Shown in pieces: positions 1 to 8,784 of a stretch of DNA of 64,000 nucleotides. Under the pieces are notes generated by a model, which saw nothing but the letters and a program-made list of their open reading frames with translations, was not told where the DNA came from and ran no database searches. The number at the start of each line of letters is the position of its first letter. Position 1 is the first letter of the stretch. The stretch is taken from positions 682,001 to 746,000 of the forward strand of contig NZ_CACVBO010000002.1 of NCBI RefSeq assembly GCF_902728235.1, in the 5' to 3' direction. Position numbers and translations under genes: made by a program. This DNA is from Lentimonas sp. CC4. GTDB taxonomy: Bacteria; Verrucomicrobiota; Verrucomicrobiia; Opitutales; Coraliomargaritaceae.

Positions 1-283
1 GACGTGTAGATTGCGTTCTTCTTTTTGAGACAGTGCTCCAAGCACGCCCCCTACGAATATTTCTGAAGCATTAAGAATCACTATTCGTGATGAGCGGCCG
101 TATACTACAGTCTTTACCGTTCTTCGGCGGCTTCGTTGTCCTCTGTATTCACTATTTCGGTATCATTCGGGGGGCGATTGAGGTCAAATCTCACACAAAC
201 ATGCGATAGACGAAGGTCTCGTATATTGTTAGAGTAGCAGGTCAACGCTGCGCTCCTGAGAGACATTAAACCAGCTAGATGTT
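1..283. other. Non-coding upstream region with a solitary repeat end
   Basis: No credible gene. Positions 76-107 hold one copy of the dispersed motif ATCAC-N5-GTGAT followed by a TATACTA-type end. The same motif forms the terminal inverted repeats of the element at 58356-58599. A GAGACAG motif near position 29 resembles the ends of the MITE-like element at 48548-48735. The segment presumably also holds the promoter of the following sulfatase, but I cannot assign -35/-10 boxes with confidence. Confidence 0.5.
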
Positions 284-2056
284 ATGAAATATAAATTACA
301 CCTCCTCCATCTCGCCACTGCGGTGTGTGCCGCCTCTTTGTTTGCGACACCACTAGAGGCTAAGGGAAATCGACCCAACGTGATCCTCGTGATGACCGAC
401 GACCAAGGCTACGGCGACTTAGGTTGCCATGGAAATCCGTATCTGAAGACACCGGAGATTGATAAGCTTCACGCCGAGTCGGTTCGCTTCATCGATTTTC
501 ATGTGAGTTCGTTCTGCACACCGACTCGGGCGGCGCTCATGACTGGGAACCACCCGGGCTACACCGGTGCTTTCCGCACGAGTTCGGGACGTAGCATGAT
601 GCACCCTGATGAACTGACGGTGGCGAACCTGTTTGCTGGCGCAGGCTATGCGACTGGCATGGTTGGCAAGTGGCACCTGGGCGATAACGCGCCACATCGT
701 CCTCAGGATCGTGGTTTTGAGGATGTTGTCTGGCATCGATGCGGAGGCATCGGGCAAGCATCGGACTATTGGGGCAATGACTATTTCGATGACACCTACG
801 CACGTGTTCGCCCCGGCAGTCGCGTTGAGAAATTTGAAGAGTTCGAAGGCTACTGCACGGATGTGTTTTTTGAAGAAGGAATTCGCTTTATTGAAGCGAA
901 TAAGGATAAGCCATTTTTCCTGTATCTATCGCTGAATGCGCCGCACGGACCGTATCATGTTCCACCGGAATGGGCGGCTCCCTATCAAGGGAACAAAGAG
1001 ATCACCAATGCCAATTTTTATGGGATGATTGCCAACATTGATTACAATATGGGCATTCTGCGCGAGCGTCTGGAAGCGATGGGACTCGCCGACAATACCA
1101 TTCTAATTTTCATGACGGACAATGGCACCGCTTCCGGTGCTAAATTCAAAGGGTTAAATTCGGAAGCCATTGTAGGCTACAACGCGGGCATGCGTGGTAA
1201 AAAGTCATCGGTCTACGATGGCGGACATCGAGTGCCGTTCTTTATTTACTGGCCAAAGGGCGGTTTGACTGGAGGTCGTGATATCGAAACGATTGGAGCG
1301 CACATTGATGTGTTACCGACTCTGGCGGAACTGTGTGGTATCACTGTTGGAGACGGTTACGATCTAGATGGTATCTCTCTTAAACCTCTACTGGAAGGCT
1401 CGGACGAGCCATGGCCACGTAATCACCATGTCGTGCAATATCATGGCGGTGCTTATGGTCGAGCGATGCCCCCAGGCCCCTTTGCCTACTCCGCGGTGCT
1501 AACCGAACGCTGGCGTTTGGTGAATTCAGACGGTCAGTTCCTTTTCGACATCGAGGCGGACCCCGCACAGCGCAAGGACGTATCGGCTGAATATCCGGAA
1601 GTGGTGGAACAGTTGCGTGCATACTACGAGCCGTTTTGGCAAAGAGTCGCTCCACGCCTGACTCCGGTTCGTATCAATCTCGGCGATGCCGGGGAGCCGA
1701 AAACCGTGCTGTGCTCTCAGGATTGGCATATGAAGAGTGGCAATCCGCCGTGGAATTTCAATCAGATTAAAAAACTGCCCAAGGAAACTGGCCCGTGGTT
1801 GGTGGATGTGAAACATGCAGGGCGCTATCGAATCACGCTACGCCAATGGCCCGCCGAAGCGAATAAGCCAGTGGTTGCCGTGAAAGCAAAGATCGAGATT
1901 GCTGGTAAGGTCATGGAAATGCCTGTCAAAGCTGGCAGCAAAGGTGTCGTGTTCGAAATCCAGATTCCAGCTGGCGAGACCGAACTGGTGACTTATCTGT
2001 ATGATCAAAAAGGCAAGGCCGGAGGTGCATATTTCACTGAAGTTGAAGCTCTGTAA
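284..2056 (+). CDS. Secreted formylglycine-dependent sulfatase (group A) with C-terminal extension
   Basis: 590 aa. A signal peptide covers about residues 1-27. The sulfatase core starts at residue 30; D39/D40 in the TDDQG motif are the expected calcium ligands. Cys78 in CTPTR is the residue converted to formylglycine, the nucleophile for sulfate-ester hydrolysis. GKWHLG and MTDNG motifs follow. The catalytic domain ends near residue 460, and the last ~130 residues look like an extra beta-rich module. It belongs with the pseudogene at 8096 and the sulfatase at 61008 (group A), sharing the GGIGQ and MTDNGxASG signatures. It is the first gene of a + strand cluster with GH172-like and GH141-like enzymes. 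The substrate is not readable from the sequence; a sulfated algal polysaccharide is inferred from context. Confidence 0.93.
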   Translation: MKYKLHLLHLATAVCAASLFATPLEAKGNRPNVILVMTDDQGYGDLGCHGNPYLKTPEIDKLHAESVRFIDFHVSSFCTPTRAALMTGNHPGYTGAFRTSSGRSMMHPDELTVANLFAGAGYATGMVGKWHLGDNAPHRPQDRGFEDVVWHRCGGIGQASDYWGNDYFDDTYARVRPGSRVEKFEEFEGYCTDVFFEEGIRFIEANKDKPFFLYLSLNAPHGPYHVPPEWAAPYQGNKEITNANFYGMIANIDYNMGILRERLEAMGLADNTILIFMTDNGTASGAKFKGLNSEAIVGYNAGMRGKKSSVYDGGHRVPFFIYWPKGGLTGGRDIETIGAHIDVLPTLAELCGITVGDGYDLDGISLKPLLEGSDEPWPRNHHVVQYHGGAYGRAMPPGPFAYSAVLTERWRLVNSDGQFLFDIEADPAQRKDVSAEYPEVVEQLRAYYEPFWQRVAPRLTPVRINLGDAGEPKTVLCSQDWHMKSGNPPWNFNQIKKLPKETGPWLVDVKHAGRYRITLRQWPAEANKPVVAVKAKIEIAGKVMEMPVKAGSKGVVFEIQIPAGETELVTYLYDQKGKAGGAYFTEVEAL

Positions 2057-2077
2057 TTTTCTTTTAGACCAGCGCGT

Positions 2078-2112
2078 AAGCAGCATAAGCAACAACATCG
2101 CTTATGCTGCTT
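2078..2112 (+). terminator. Perfect 13-bp hairpin after the first sulfatase
   Basis: AAGCAGCATAAGC (2078-2090) and GCTTATGCTGCTT (2100-2112) are perfect reverse complements around a 9-nt loop, 21 bp after the stop codon. No clear T-run follows, so it may be a 3'-end stabiliser or an extragenic palindrome rather than a classic intrinsic terminator. Confidence 0.45.
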
Positions 2113-2411
2113 AGGCTGTTGGCTGAGAGCGCCTCTGCCTCCGCGCAGGAGCGCCATGTAGCGGCCTAATGGCGTCTATCGCGGGAGTGCTTCGTTCGAT
2201 ACCTAGGGCGACGGAAGTCGATTCAGACGCGTGTTTGCCGTGGTCGGTCGGCATCAAGAGGGGCTAATTCGATCGCGAATGCCCTGGTTTGTTAGCGCCC
2301 ACCTGAAGGGGGGTGTCACATCCTTATGCGATAGCGTTGACGTGTTTTTTCTGTTAAGGTGCGAGTTCATCTCTCCTAAACCTCCGATCGAACCACTTTA
2401 AAAAGAAATAC
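2113..2411. other. Intergenic region, no gene seen
   Basis: About 300 bp between two + strand genes. I see no ORF with coding character. It is GC-rich at first and AT-richer just before the next gene, which suggests that the GH172-like gene has its own promoter here, though I cannot place the boxes. Confidence 0.4.
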
Positions 2412-4073
2412 ATGAAAACCGTCACAAAACTAATCTGTTCACTGAGCGCTTTTGCAGCGCTTTCTAGCTGTGTGCTTCATGCGAAAGAAGCTGTCAGCAT
2501 TGAGTCTTTACTCCATGAAATGGTCGATCGCGATGCGGTGGCGCGTTTCCCTGAAACGGATTTTCGTCTCAAACAGCACAGTAGCTACAACCGCGCGTCT
2601 AAGACCCCTGATGAGCCGAAGGGTTGGTTCACTAATCTGGACTACAATCCGAAGCGGGGGAAAACAGAGAATTTTATTCGTATTGAAGAGAACAATGGCC
2701 GCAAAGAATGGGTATTGATGGATCATGAAGCCCCTGGTGCGATTGTCCGGACCTGGATGCCATGGCTCCATCAATTAAAGCCAAACGCGAATGTGACCAT
2801 GCGTATTTATTTGGACGGCGCTGAGGAACCTGCTATCGAGGGTAACATGCTGGGCCTATTCGACGGCACTGGTTTGATTCCGTATCCTTTTGCACACCCG
2901 TCGCTACGCTCAGCAGTGAGTTTCTTCCCGATCCCTTACGCCAAGAGTTGTAAGGTCACGACAGATAAGAAGCCGTTTTTCTTCCAGTTTACCTTTCGTG
3001 AATATGCCGAAGGCACTCCGATTGAGACCTTCACAATGGCCGATTTCGATGCGGCCAAAGGACTGACAGAGGCAACGGGCCAGCAGCTACTGAATCCTAC
3101 TGCCGTTGGTGCGGGCGATCCACTGCAGTTCAGCACCACACTGGGCGATCAAGCAGAAAAGTCTTTGCAACTTCCAGCGGGGGTCGCTGCAGTGCGCGAG
3201 CTTTCCGTGAAACTGGGGGATTACTCTGATCCAAACATCACACGTTTGGTCGTGCTGAAGATGGAGTTTGATGGCAAGCCGACCGTCTGGTGCCCAATCG
3301 GAGATTTCTTTGGCTCAGGGATTGGTTTGAATCCTGTGGAAGGCTGGTATCGCACGGTGTCTGAAGACGGCACGATGAGCTGCCGCTGGGTCATGCCGTA
3401 TCAAGAAGGCGGTAAAGTCTCGCTGCTCAATCTCAGCGGTGCTCCGATCGAAGCGGCGCTGCAAGTCAAAACCGGCGACTGGAAGTGGGACGCGGATTCC
3501 ATGTATTTTCATGCAGGGTGGCGCGGACAGTATCCTGTGCCCACACGTCCTTTCTCGGATTGGAACTATGTCACGCTTAAGGGCAAGGGCGTCTATGTCG
3601 GCGATACTTTGACCGTCATGAATCCCGTTGAGCAATGGTGGGGTGAAGGCGATGAGAAGATCTGGGTCGATGGCGAGGACTTTCCCTCCATTTTCGGCAC
3701 TGGAACTGAAGACTACTACGCGTATTCTTGGGGAGGTCGCAGCACGGACTTTTATCAGCATCCCTTCCACGCTCAGCCATTTGCCAATCAATACAACAAG
3801 CTAAACCGCAAGCCTGAGTCCGATGACTCCCGCAATACGATGGGTTTCAGTGTCGAGACCCGTAGTCGCGCGCTCGACACCATGCCTTTCGGTAGCTCGC
3901 TCCAATTGGATATGGAAGTGTGGTCCGGAACGGATTGCGATATGGGCTATCAGGTCGGTGTCTATTGGTATGGCTTTGCGGAGACCTCCTCTAATCGCAA
4001 ACCGGAACCCGTGGAAGTGCACAACGTGCCGCCACTACCAGCAGAGATGCTAGGCGGTGCTACAGACAAGTAG
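2412..4073 (+). CDS. DUF2961 / GH172-like secreted glycoside hydrolase
   Basis: 553 aa with a signal peptide (about residues 1-25). The sequence has the hallmarks of the DUF2961 family, now GH172: an N-terminal SSYNRAS stretch, and the strongly conserved GTGTEDYY motif with E433, a likely catalytic or substrate-contact glutamate. Characterised GH172 enzymes act on alpha-linked furanosides (difructose anhydrides, arabinofuranosides), and they are typically jelly-roll proteins that assemble into hexamers. The length fits the family. It sits 48 bp before the GH141-like gene and between two sulfatases, so the likely role is removing a side-chain sugar from a sulfated glycan. The specificity here is unknown. 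Confidence 0.82.
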   Translation: MKTVTKLICSLSAFAALSSCVLHAKEAVSIESLLHEMVDRDAVARFPETDFRLKQHSSYNRASKTPDEPKGWFTNLDYNPKRGKTENFIRIEENNGRKEWVLMDHEAPGAIVRTWMPWLHQLKPNANVTMRIYLDGAEEPAIEGNMLGLFDGTGLIPYPFAHPSLRSAVSFFPIPYAKSCKVTTDKKPFFFQFTFREYAEGTPIETFTMADFDAAKGLTEATGQQLLNPTAVGAGDPLQFSTTLGDQAEKSLQLPAGVAAVRELSVKLGDYSDPNITRLVVLKMEFDGKPTVWCPIGDFFGSGIGLNPVEGWYRTVSEDGTMSCRWVMPYQEGGKVSLLNLSGAPIEAALQVKTGDWKWDADSMYFHAGWRGQYPVPTRPFSDWNYVTLKGKGVYVGDTLTVMNPVEQWWGEGDEKIWVDGEDFPSIFGTGTEDYYAYSWGGRSTDFYQHPFHAQPFANQYNKLNRKPESDDSRNTMGFSVETRSRALDTMPFGSSLQLDMEVWSGTDCDMGYQVGVYWYGFAETSSNRKPEPVEVHNVPPLPAEMLGGATDK

Positions 4074-4121
4074 TTCACGTTAAATAACTGCAAGATATAG
4101 GGTAATACAACAGTCATAGTC

Positions 4122-6503
4122 ATGAAGAAACACACCTCAAAAATCCTTTGCGTCCTATTCGGCGCAATACTGTCCTCGGCGCATGCTGTCGATCTCTACG
4201 TCAGTCCCGACGGGTCTGACATGAATAGTGGTCTGTCTGGGAAACCAGTGGCCTCATTCGCCGCTGCTCAGAAAAAGGCTCGCGCGTATGCCGGGAGCGA
4301 AGCCGTCACTGTTCATTTTGCAGATGGCACCTACTACCTCCCCGAAACAGTTGTCTTTACCCCAGAGGATTCTGGGTCTGAGAAGTATCCTGTGGTGTAT
4401 CGTTCCTACAACGAGGGTGGTGCCGTGCTCAGTGGTGGTGCCGAGCTGGAGTTGCAATGGACTCCGTATCGCGACGGTATTTTCCAAGCGAAAACACCGA
4501 ACGGCTTAGTCATTGACCAGGTTTTTATCGATGGACGCAACCAGCGTATGGCGCGTTATCCCAACTATGATCCAGCCAAGAAGGCGCAACCGTATCAGGG
4601 CTATGCCGCCGATGCCTTCTCAAAAGAGCGCGCAGCAGGATGGGCCGATCCTACTGGTGGCTACATCCATGCGATGCACTCGAAGCAGTGGGGCGGTTAT
4701 CATTACCTCATTACTGGTAAAAATGCCAAGGGCGAGGTGACCTATGAAGGCGGCTGGCAGAATAACCGTAAAATGGGCATGCATAAAGATTATCGCATGG
4801 TGGAAAATATCTTTGAAGAGTTGGATGCTGAGGGGGAGTGGTATCACAATGCCAAGGAAAACACGCTCTACTATCAGCCTGCAGCAGGCCTCGACCTGAA
4901 TGCTTCAAAAGTAGAAGTCGTGCGTTTACGCCATCTAGTTGAGTTTGAGGGCAGCGAGGCGACTCCTGTCAAATACATTACCCTCAAAGGCTTTGTCGTG
5001 CGTCATGCGGCACGCACCTTTATGGACTGCAAGGAGCAGCTCTTGCGCTCGGATTGGGCGATCTACCGTGGTGGCGCATACCTCCTCACCGGAACCGAGC
5101 ATATTCAGATCTTGGATACGGAATTCGACCAGGTCGGCGGCAATGCCGTCTTCGTCAATAACTACAATCGTAATGTCCTCGTTAAGGGGTGCCACATTCA
5201 TGATGCTGGCGCGAGTGGGGTGTGCTTCGTCGGCGACCCGAATGCGGTGCGCGACCCTTTGTTTGAGTATCATGAGACAAACGATTTATCGAAGATCGAC
5301 CGCACGCCTGGGCCAAAGACCAACAATTACCCAGCAGACTCGATCGTCGAAGATTCCTTGATACACGGCATCGGGCGTGTGGAGCGTCAGCCAGCTGGGG
5401 TGCAAATCTCAATGGCAATGAGCATTACTGTGCGCGATCTTTCGATTTACGATTGCGCACGTGCAGGGATCAACGTGAGCGAAGGCACTTGGGGCGGTCA
5501 CTTGATCGAGCGCTGTGATGTGTTCGATACCGTGCTAGAAACACACGACCACGGTTCCTTTAACTCTTGGGGACGCGATCGCTTCTGGCACAAAAACCGT
5601 GGGTCGTCGCAAGCAGAAATCGATAAGGATCCGAAATTGCCGTTCTTAGATGCAATGAAGACGACGACCATTCGGGATAGCCGCTGGCGCTGTGATCATG
5701 GTTGGGACGTTGATCTCGATGATGGCTCAACAAACTACGACATTTATAATAACTTAATGTTGAACAATGGCTTAAAGCTGCGCGAAGGTTTCCGTCGCCA
5801 TGCCTGGAATAACATTACTGTGAACAATGGATTGCATCCGCACGTGTGGTATATGGGCAGCCAAGACCAGATTTATTCAAACATCTTCATGGTGCCTCAC
5901 AAGCCAGCGGGTGCATTCAAGACAGGCGACGATGTGCGTGTGGATGATAATTTCTATGCGGTCGATGAAGCAGCAGTCATGAAGATCTCGAATCGATTCG
6001 GCTGGGATAAGAACTCAGTGTATGGAGACGCGATGTTCGTCGACCCCTCCAAGGGCGACTTCCGTGTGAAGCCAGATTCACCCGCGTTAAAGGTCGGGTT
6101 TAAGAATTTTTCCATGGATCAGTTTGGCGTCAAGAAACCTTCGCTCAAAGCGATTGCTCGCACACCTGAGATGCCTGAATTGAAGCAGTTTCAAGACTCA
6201 GGAAAGCAGGGGACTGCTAGAAGTATGGGATGGCTCGGCGCGACCTTGACTGAACTGTCCGGCGTGGAATTCTCCGCTTATGGCGTCAGTCAAGCTGATG
6301 GAGGCGTCGCGCTTTCGAAAGTTGGGCGGGGCACTCAAGCTGCAAAAGTCGGCCTGAAAAATGGTGATTTAATTCAAGCAGTGAATGGGCGTAGAACTGC
6401 CAATGTGAAGCAATTCAATCGTGCGACTGCGAAGGCCAAGGGCACGATTCAACTGAAAGTGGTTCGCGACCAGCAAGCCATGCAACTCGAAGTCACCTTA
6501 TAA
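4122..6503 (+). CDS. GH141-like right-handed beta-helix enzyme fused to a C-terminal PDZ domain
   Basis: 793 aa. Signal peptide at residues 1-22, then LYVSPDGSD, the usual start of GH141-type parallel beta-helix proteins. Repetitive helix coils (residues ~280-640) carry typical NNxxxN/GCHIHD turns. GH141 contains alpha-L-fucosidases and xylanases. The unusual part is residues ~705-793, a PDZ-like domain with KVGLKNGDLIQAVNG and a terminal beta-strand, as found in envelope proteases. It follows the GH172-like gene by 48 bp and precedes a sulfatase by 3-15 bp, indicating one transcript. The PDZ may tether the enzyme to partners or the envelope. The family call is by motif; activity is not established. 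Confidence 0.8.
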   Translation: MKKHTSKILCVLFGAILSSAHAVDLYVSPDGSDMNSGLSGKPVASFAAAQKKARAYAGSEAVTVHFADGTYYLPETVVFTPEDSGSEKYPVVYRSYNEGGAVLSGGAELELQWTPYRDGIFQAKTPNGLVIDQVFIDGRNQRMARYPNYDPAKKAQPYQGYAADAFSKERAAGWADPTGGYIHAMHSKQWGGYHYLITGKNAKGEVTYEGGWQNNRKMGMHKDYRMVENIFEELDAEGEWYHNAKENTLYYQPAAGLDLNASKVEVVRLRHLVEFEGSEATPVKYITLKGFVVRHAARTFMDCKEQLLRSDWAIYRGGAYLLTGTEHIQILDTEFDQVGGNAVFVNNYNRNVLVKGCHIHDAGASGVCFVGDPNAVRDPLFEYHETNDLSKIDRTPGPKTNNYPADSIVEDSLIHGIGRVERQPAGVQISMAMSITVRDLSIYDCARAGINVSEGTWGGHLIERCDVFDTVLETHDHGSFNSWGRDRFWHKNRGSSQAEIDKDPKLPFLDAMKTTTIRDSRWRCDHGWDVDLDDGSTNYDIYNNLMLNNGLKLREGFRRHAWNNITVNNGLHPHVWYMGSQDQIYSNIFMVPHKPAGAFKTGDDVRVDDNFYAVDEAAVMKISNRFGWDKNSVYGDAMFVDPSKGDFRVKPDSPALKVGFKNFSMDQFGVKKPSLKAIARTPEMPELKQFQDSGKQGTARSMGWLGATLTELSGVEFSAYGVSQADGGVALSKVGRGTQAAKVGLKNGDLIQAVNGRRTANVKQFNRATAKAKGTIQLKVVRDQQAMQLEVTL

Positions 6504-6518
6504 TCAATGTTACAAACG

Positions 6519-8084
6519 ATGAAACAAACCGTTCTCACCATTCTAGCGACAGGCCTCGCCGCGCTTGCTTCCTTCGCGGCCGAAAGTAAGCCTAATATCA
6601 TCTACATCCTTGCCGATGACATGGGCTACGGCGATGTGCAGTGCCTCAATCCAGAGCGCGGTATGATCGCTACCCCACACATGGATCGCGTCGCAGCGGA
6701 GGGGATGATCTTTACCGATGCGCACACGACGTCCTCTGTCTGCACGCCGACACGCTACGGAATTATCACGGGACGCTACAATTGGCGGTCGAAATTGCAG
6801 ATGCACGTGCTCGATGGCTACGGCTTACCGCTGATTCCAACGACTCGCATGACCGTTCCAAGCTTCCTGAGCGAAAATGGTTATAACACTGCAATGATTG
6901 GTAAGTGGCACTTGGGGCTTGAGATCGCGACGCTTGACGGCAAGAAGGCGCGGCCTGCAGGCGGACTCAAACAGAAGCTGAAGAAGGGTGCGTTCGCTCC
7001 GGAAGAACTCTCGAATATCGATTGGGAAGGCACCATTCAGGGCGGACCAGTCGATCTCGGGTTTGATTCATGGTTCGGGATCACAGCGTCGCTCGATTTT
7101 CCTCCTTACGTTTGGATTCGTGATCGTAACTGGGTCGGGGAAGGCACACATGTCAAAGCGTTTCGTCGTCCTGGGCCAGCGACCGCGGATTTTGAAGCGA
7201 TTGATGTGTTGGACAAACTCGCGGCGGAAACGGTCCAATACATTTCCGATTATAACAGCACGCAGCCGTTCTTTATCTATATGCCATTGCCATCACCGCA
7301 TACACCCATTGTTCCATCTAAAAAGTGGCAGGGTAAAAGTGGCATTGGCAAATATGGTGATTTCATGATGCAGACCGACGATATCGTCGGGCAGGTGGTC
7401 CAAGCGCTGGAAGCGAAGGGCATTTCAGACAATACGATACTGATTGTGACCAGTGATAATGGTTGCTCTAAAGCCGCCAACTTCAAGCAATTGGAAGGTC
7501 ATGGGCACTTTGCCAGCGCGCAATACCGTGGCTCGAAGGCTGACCTCTGGGAGGGCGGCCATCGCGTGCCGTTCCTTGTTAAATGGCCCGCAGTGATCCA
7601 AGCAGGCAGTGTCTCCGACGTGCTGACTTGTCAGACTGATTTGCTCGCGACTTGTGCTGAGCTGGTGGGCACAACACTACCTGCAAATGCGGGTGAAGAC
7701 AGCGAAAGTATCTTACCGTTGTTCAGTGGAGAGCAGGTGGCGTTCACACGTAATGGCATCATCAATCACAGTGTGAGTGGGCATTTTGCTTACCGTCAGG
7801 GGAAATGGAAACTCTTGCTAGCAAAAGGATCCGCTGGTTGGACTGCACCGACAGAAAAGGCGATGGCCAATGTGGCCGACGCACCTGAAGGGCAGCTCTA
7901 TGATTTGGAAGCCGATCCAGGTGAGCAAAACAATCTCTACCTAGAGAACCCGGAGGTCGTTGAGACTCTCATGGCTCAACTTGAGGCAGATGTCGCCAAT
8001 GGCCGCAGCACAGCGGGGCCTGCTCAGGCGAACGACCTACCTGTCGATCAGATCAAGCTGTGGAAGGGAAATCTAGCGAAGTAG
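6519..8084 (+). CDS. Secreted sulfatase (group B)
   Basis: 521 aa from the second ATG (an in-frame ATG at 6507 is possible). MKQTVL starts a clean signal peptide. Core motifs: ADDMGYGD, Cys75 in CTPTR, IGKWHLG and TSDNG. It groups with the sulfatases at 39509 (very similar: VQxLNPER and GRYNWR motifs) and 34384. It starts just after the GH141-PDZ stop, so it is likely translated from the same mRNA. Its core is close to the usual length for this family, with no extra module. The C-terminal [15 protein letters not shown] segment is typical of exo-acting polysaccharide sulfatases. Confidence 0.93.
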   Translation: MKQTVLTILATGLAALASFAAESKPNIIYILADDMGYGDVQCLNPERGMIATPHMDRVAAEGMIFTDAHTTSSVCTPTRYGIITGRYNWRSKLQMHVLDGYGLPLIPTTRMTVPSFLSENGYNTAMIGKWHLGLEIATLDGKKARPAGGLKQKLKKGAFAPEELSNIDWEGTIQGGPVDLGFDSWFGITASLDFPPYVWIRDRNWVGEGTHVKAFRRPGPATADFEAIDVLDKLAAETVQYISDYNSTQPFFIYMPLPSPHTPIVPSKKWQGKSGIGKYGDFMMQTDDIVGQVVQALEAKGISDNTILIVTSDNGCSKAANFKQLEGHGHFASAQYRGSKADLWEGGHRVPFLVKWPAVIQAGSVSDVLTCQTDLLATCAELVGTTLPANAGEDSESILPLFSGEQVAFTRNGIINHSVSGHFAYRQGKWKLLLAKGSAGWTAPTEKAMANVADAPEGQLYDLEADPGEQNNLYLENPEVVETLMAQLEADVANGRSTAGPAQANDLPVDQIKLWKGNLAK

Positions 8085-8095
8085 GGTTTAACAGT

Positions 8096-8768
8096 ATGAA
8101 AAAATTGATTCGTAATAGTATCGTCATCCTCTGATTGCTCTCGACCTCTGTTTCGAGGTTGCGGATAAACCTAACGTTATCCTCGTGATGACCGATGGTC
8201 AGGGTTATGGTGACCTGGGTTGTCGTGGTAATCCGATCCTGAAGGCACCGTAGATTGATAAACTATATGACGAATCGATTCACTGATTTTCATGTTAGTT
8301 CGTTCTGCACACCGACAGGAGCCGCGCTGATGACGGGAAACCACCCCGGAGTGACGGGCTGCCTTCCGCACGAGTTCGGGACGCAGCTTAATGCACTCGG
8401 ATGAACAGACGGTTGCGAATTTGTTTTCACAAGCCGGCTATGCGACAGGCATGGTCGGTAAGTGGCATTTGGGTGATAATGCGTCACACCGTCCGCAGGA
8501 TCGTGGCTTTCAAGATGTGGTCTGGCACCGCTGTGGCGGTATCGGGCAGGCGTCTGACTATTGGGGCAATGACTATTTCGACGACACGTATGAGCGTGTG
8601 CCGCCGGGGTGCCGCGTAAGTATACTGCACGGATGTCTTCTTCCGCGAAGGTCTCCGCTTTATTGAAGAAAATAAAGAAAAGGCGTTCTTCCTTTATCTG
8701 TCGCTCAACGCACCGCACGGCCCATATGGCGTGCCGCCGGAATGGGCGTAGCCTTATCAGGGCAGCCA
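8096..8768 (+). pseudogene. Decayed, 3'-truncated group A sulfatase
   Basis: DNA closely parallels the first ~710 bp of the sulfatase at 284-2056, including CTPT (at ~8308), GKWHLGDNA and the [19 protein letters not shown] block. It is broken by an early in-frame stop, by a TAG at 8251 where the intact gene has GAG, by at least one single-base frameshift near 8357, by a deletion near 8620, and by a TAG at 8749. Similarity stops at about 8768, 17 bp before the 3' end of the converging tyrosine recombinase gene. The remaining two-thirds of the gene is absent from the window. It is a tandem duplicate that decayed, possibly after the recombinase-bearing segment arrived. Confidence 0.9.
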
Positions 8769-8784
8769 ACTGCGGGATTTAGGA

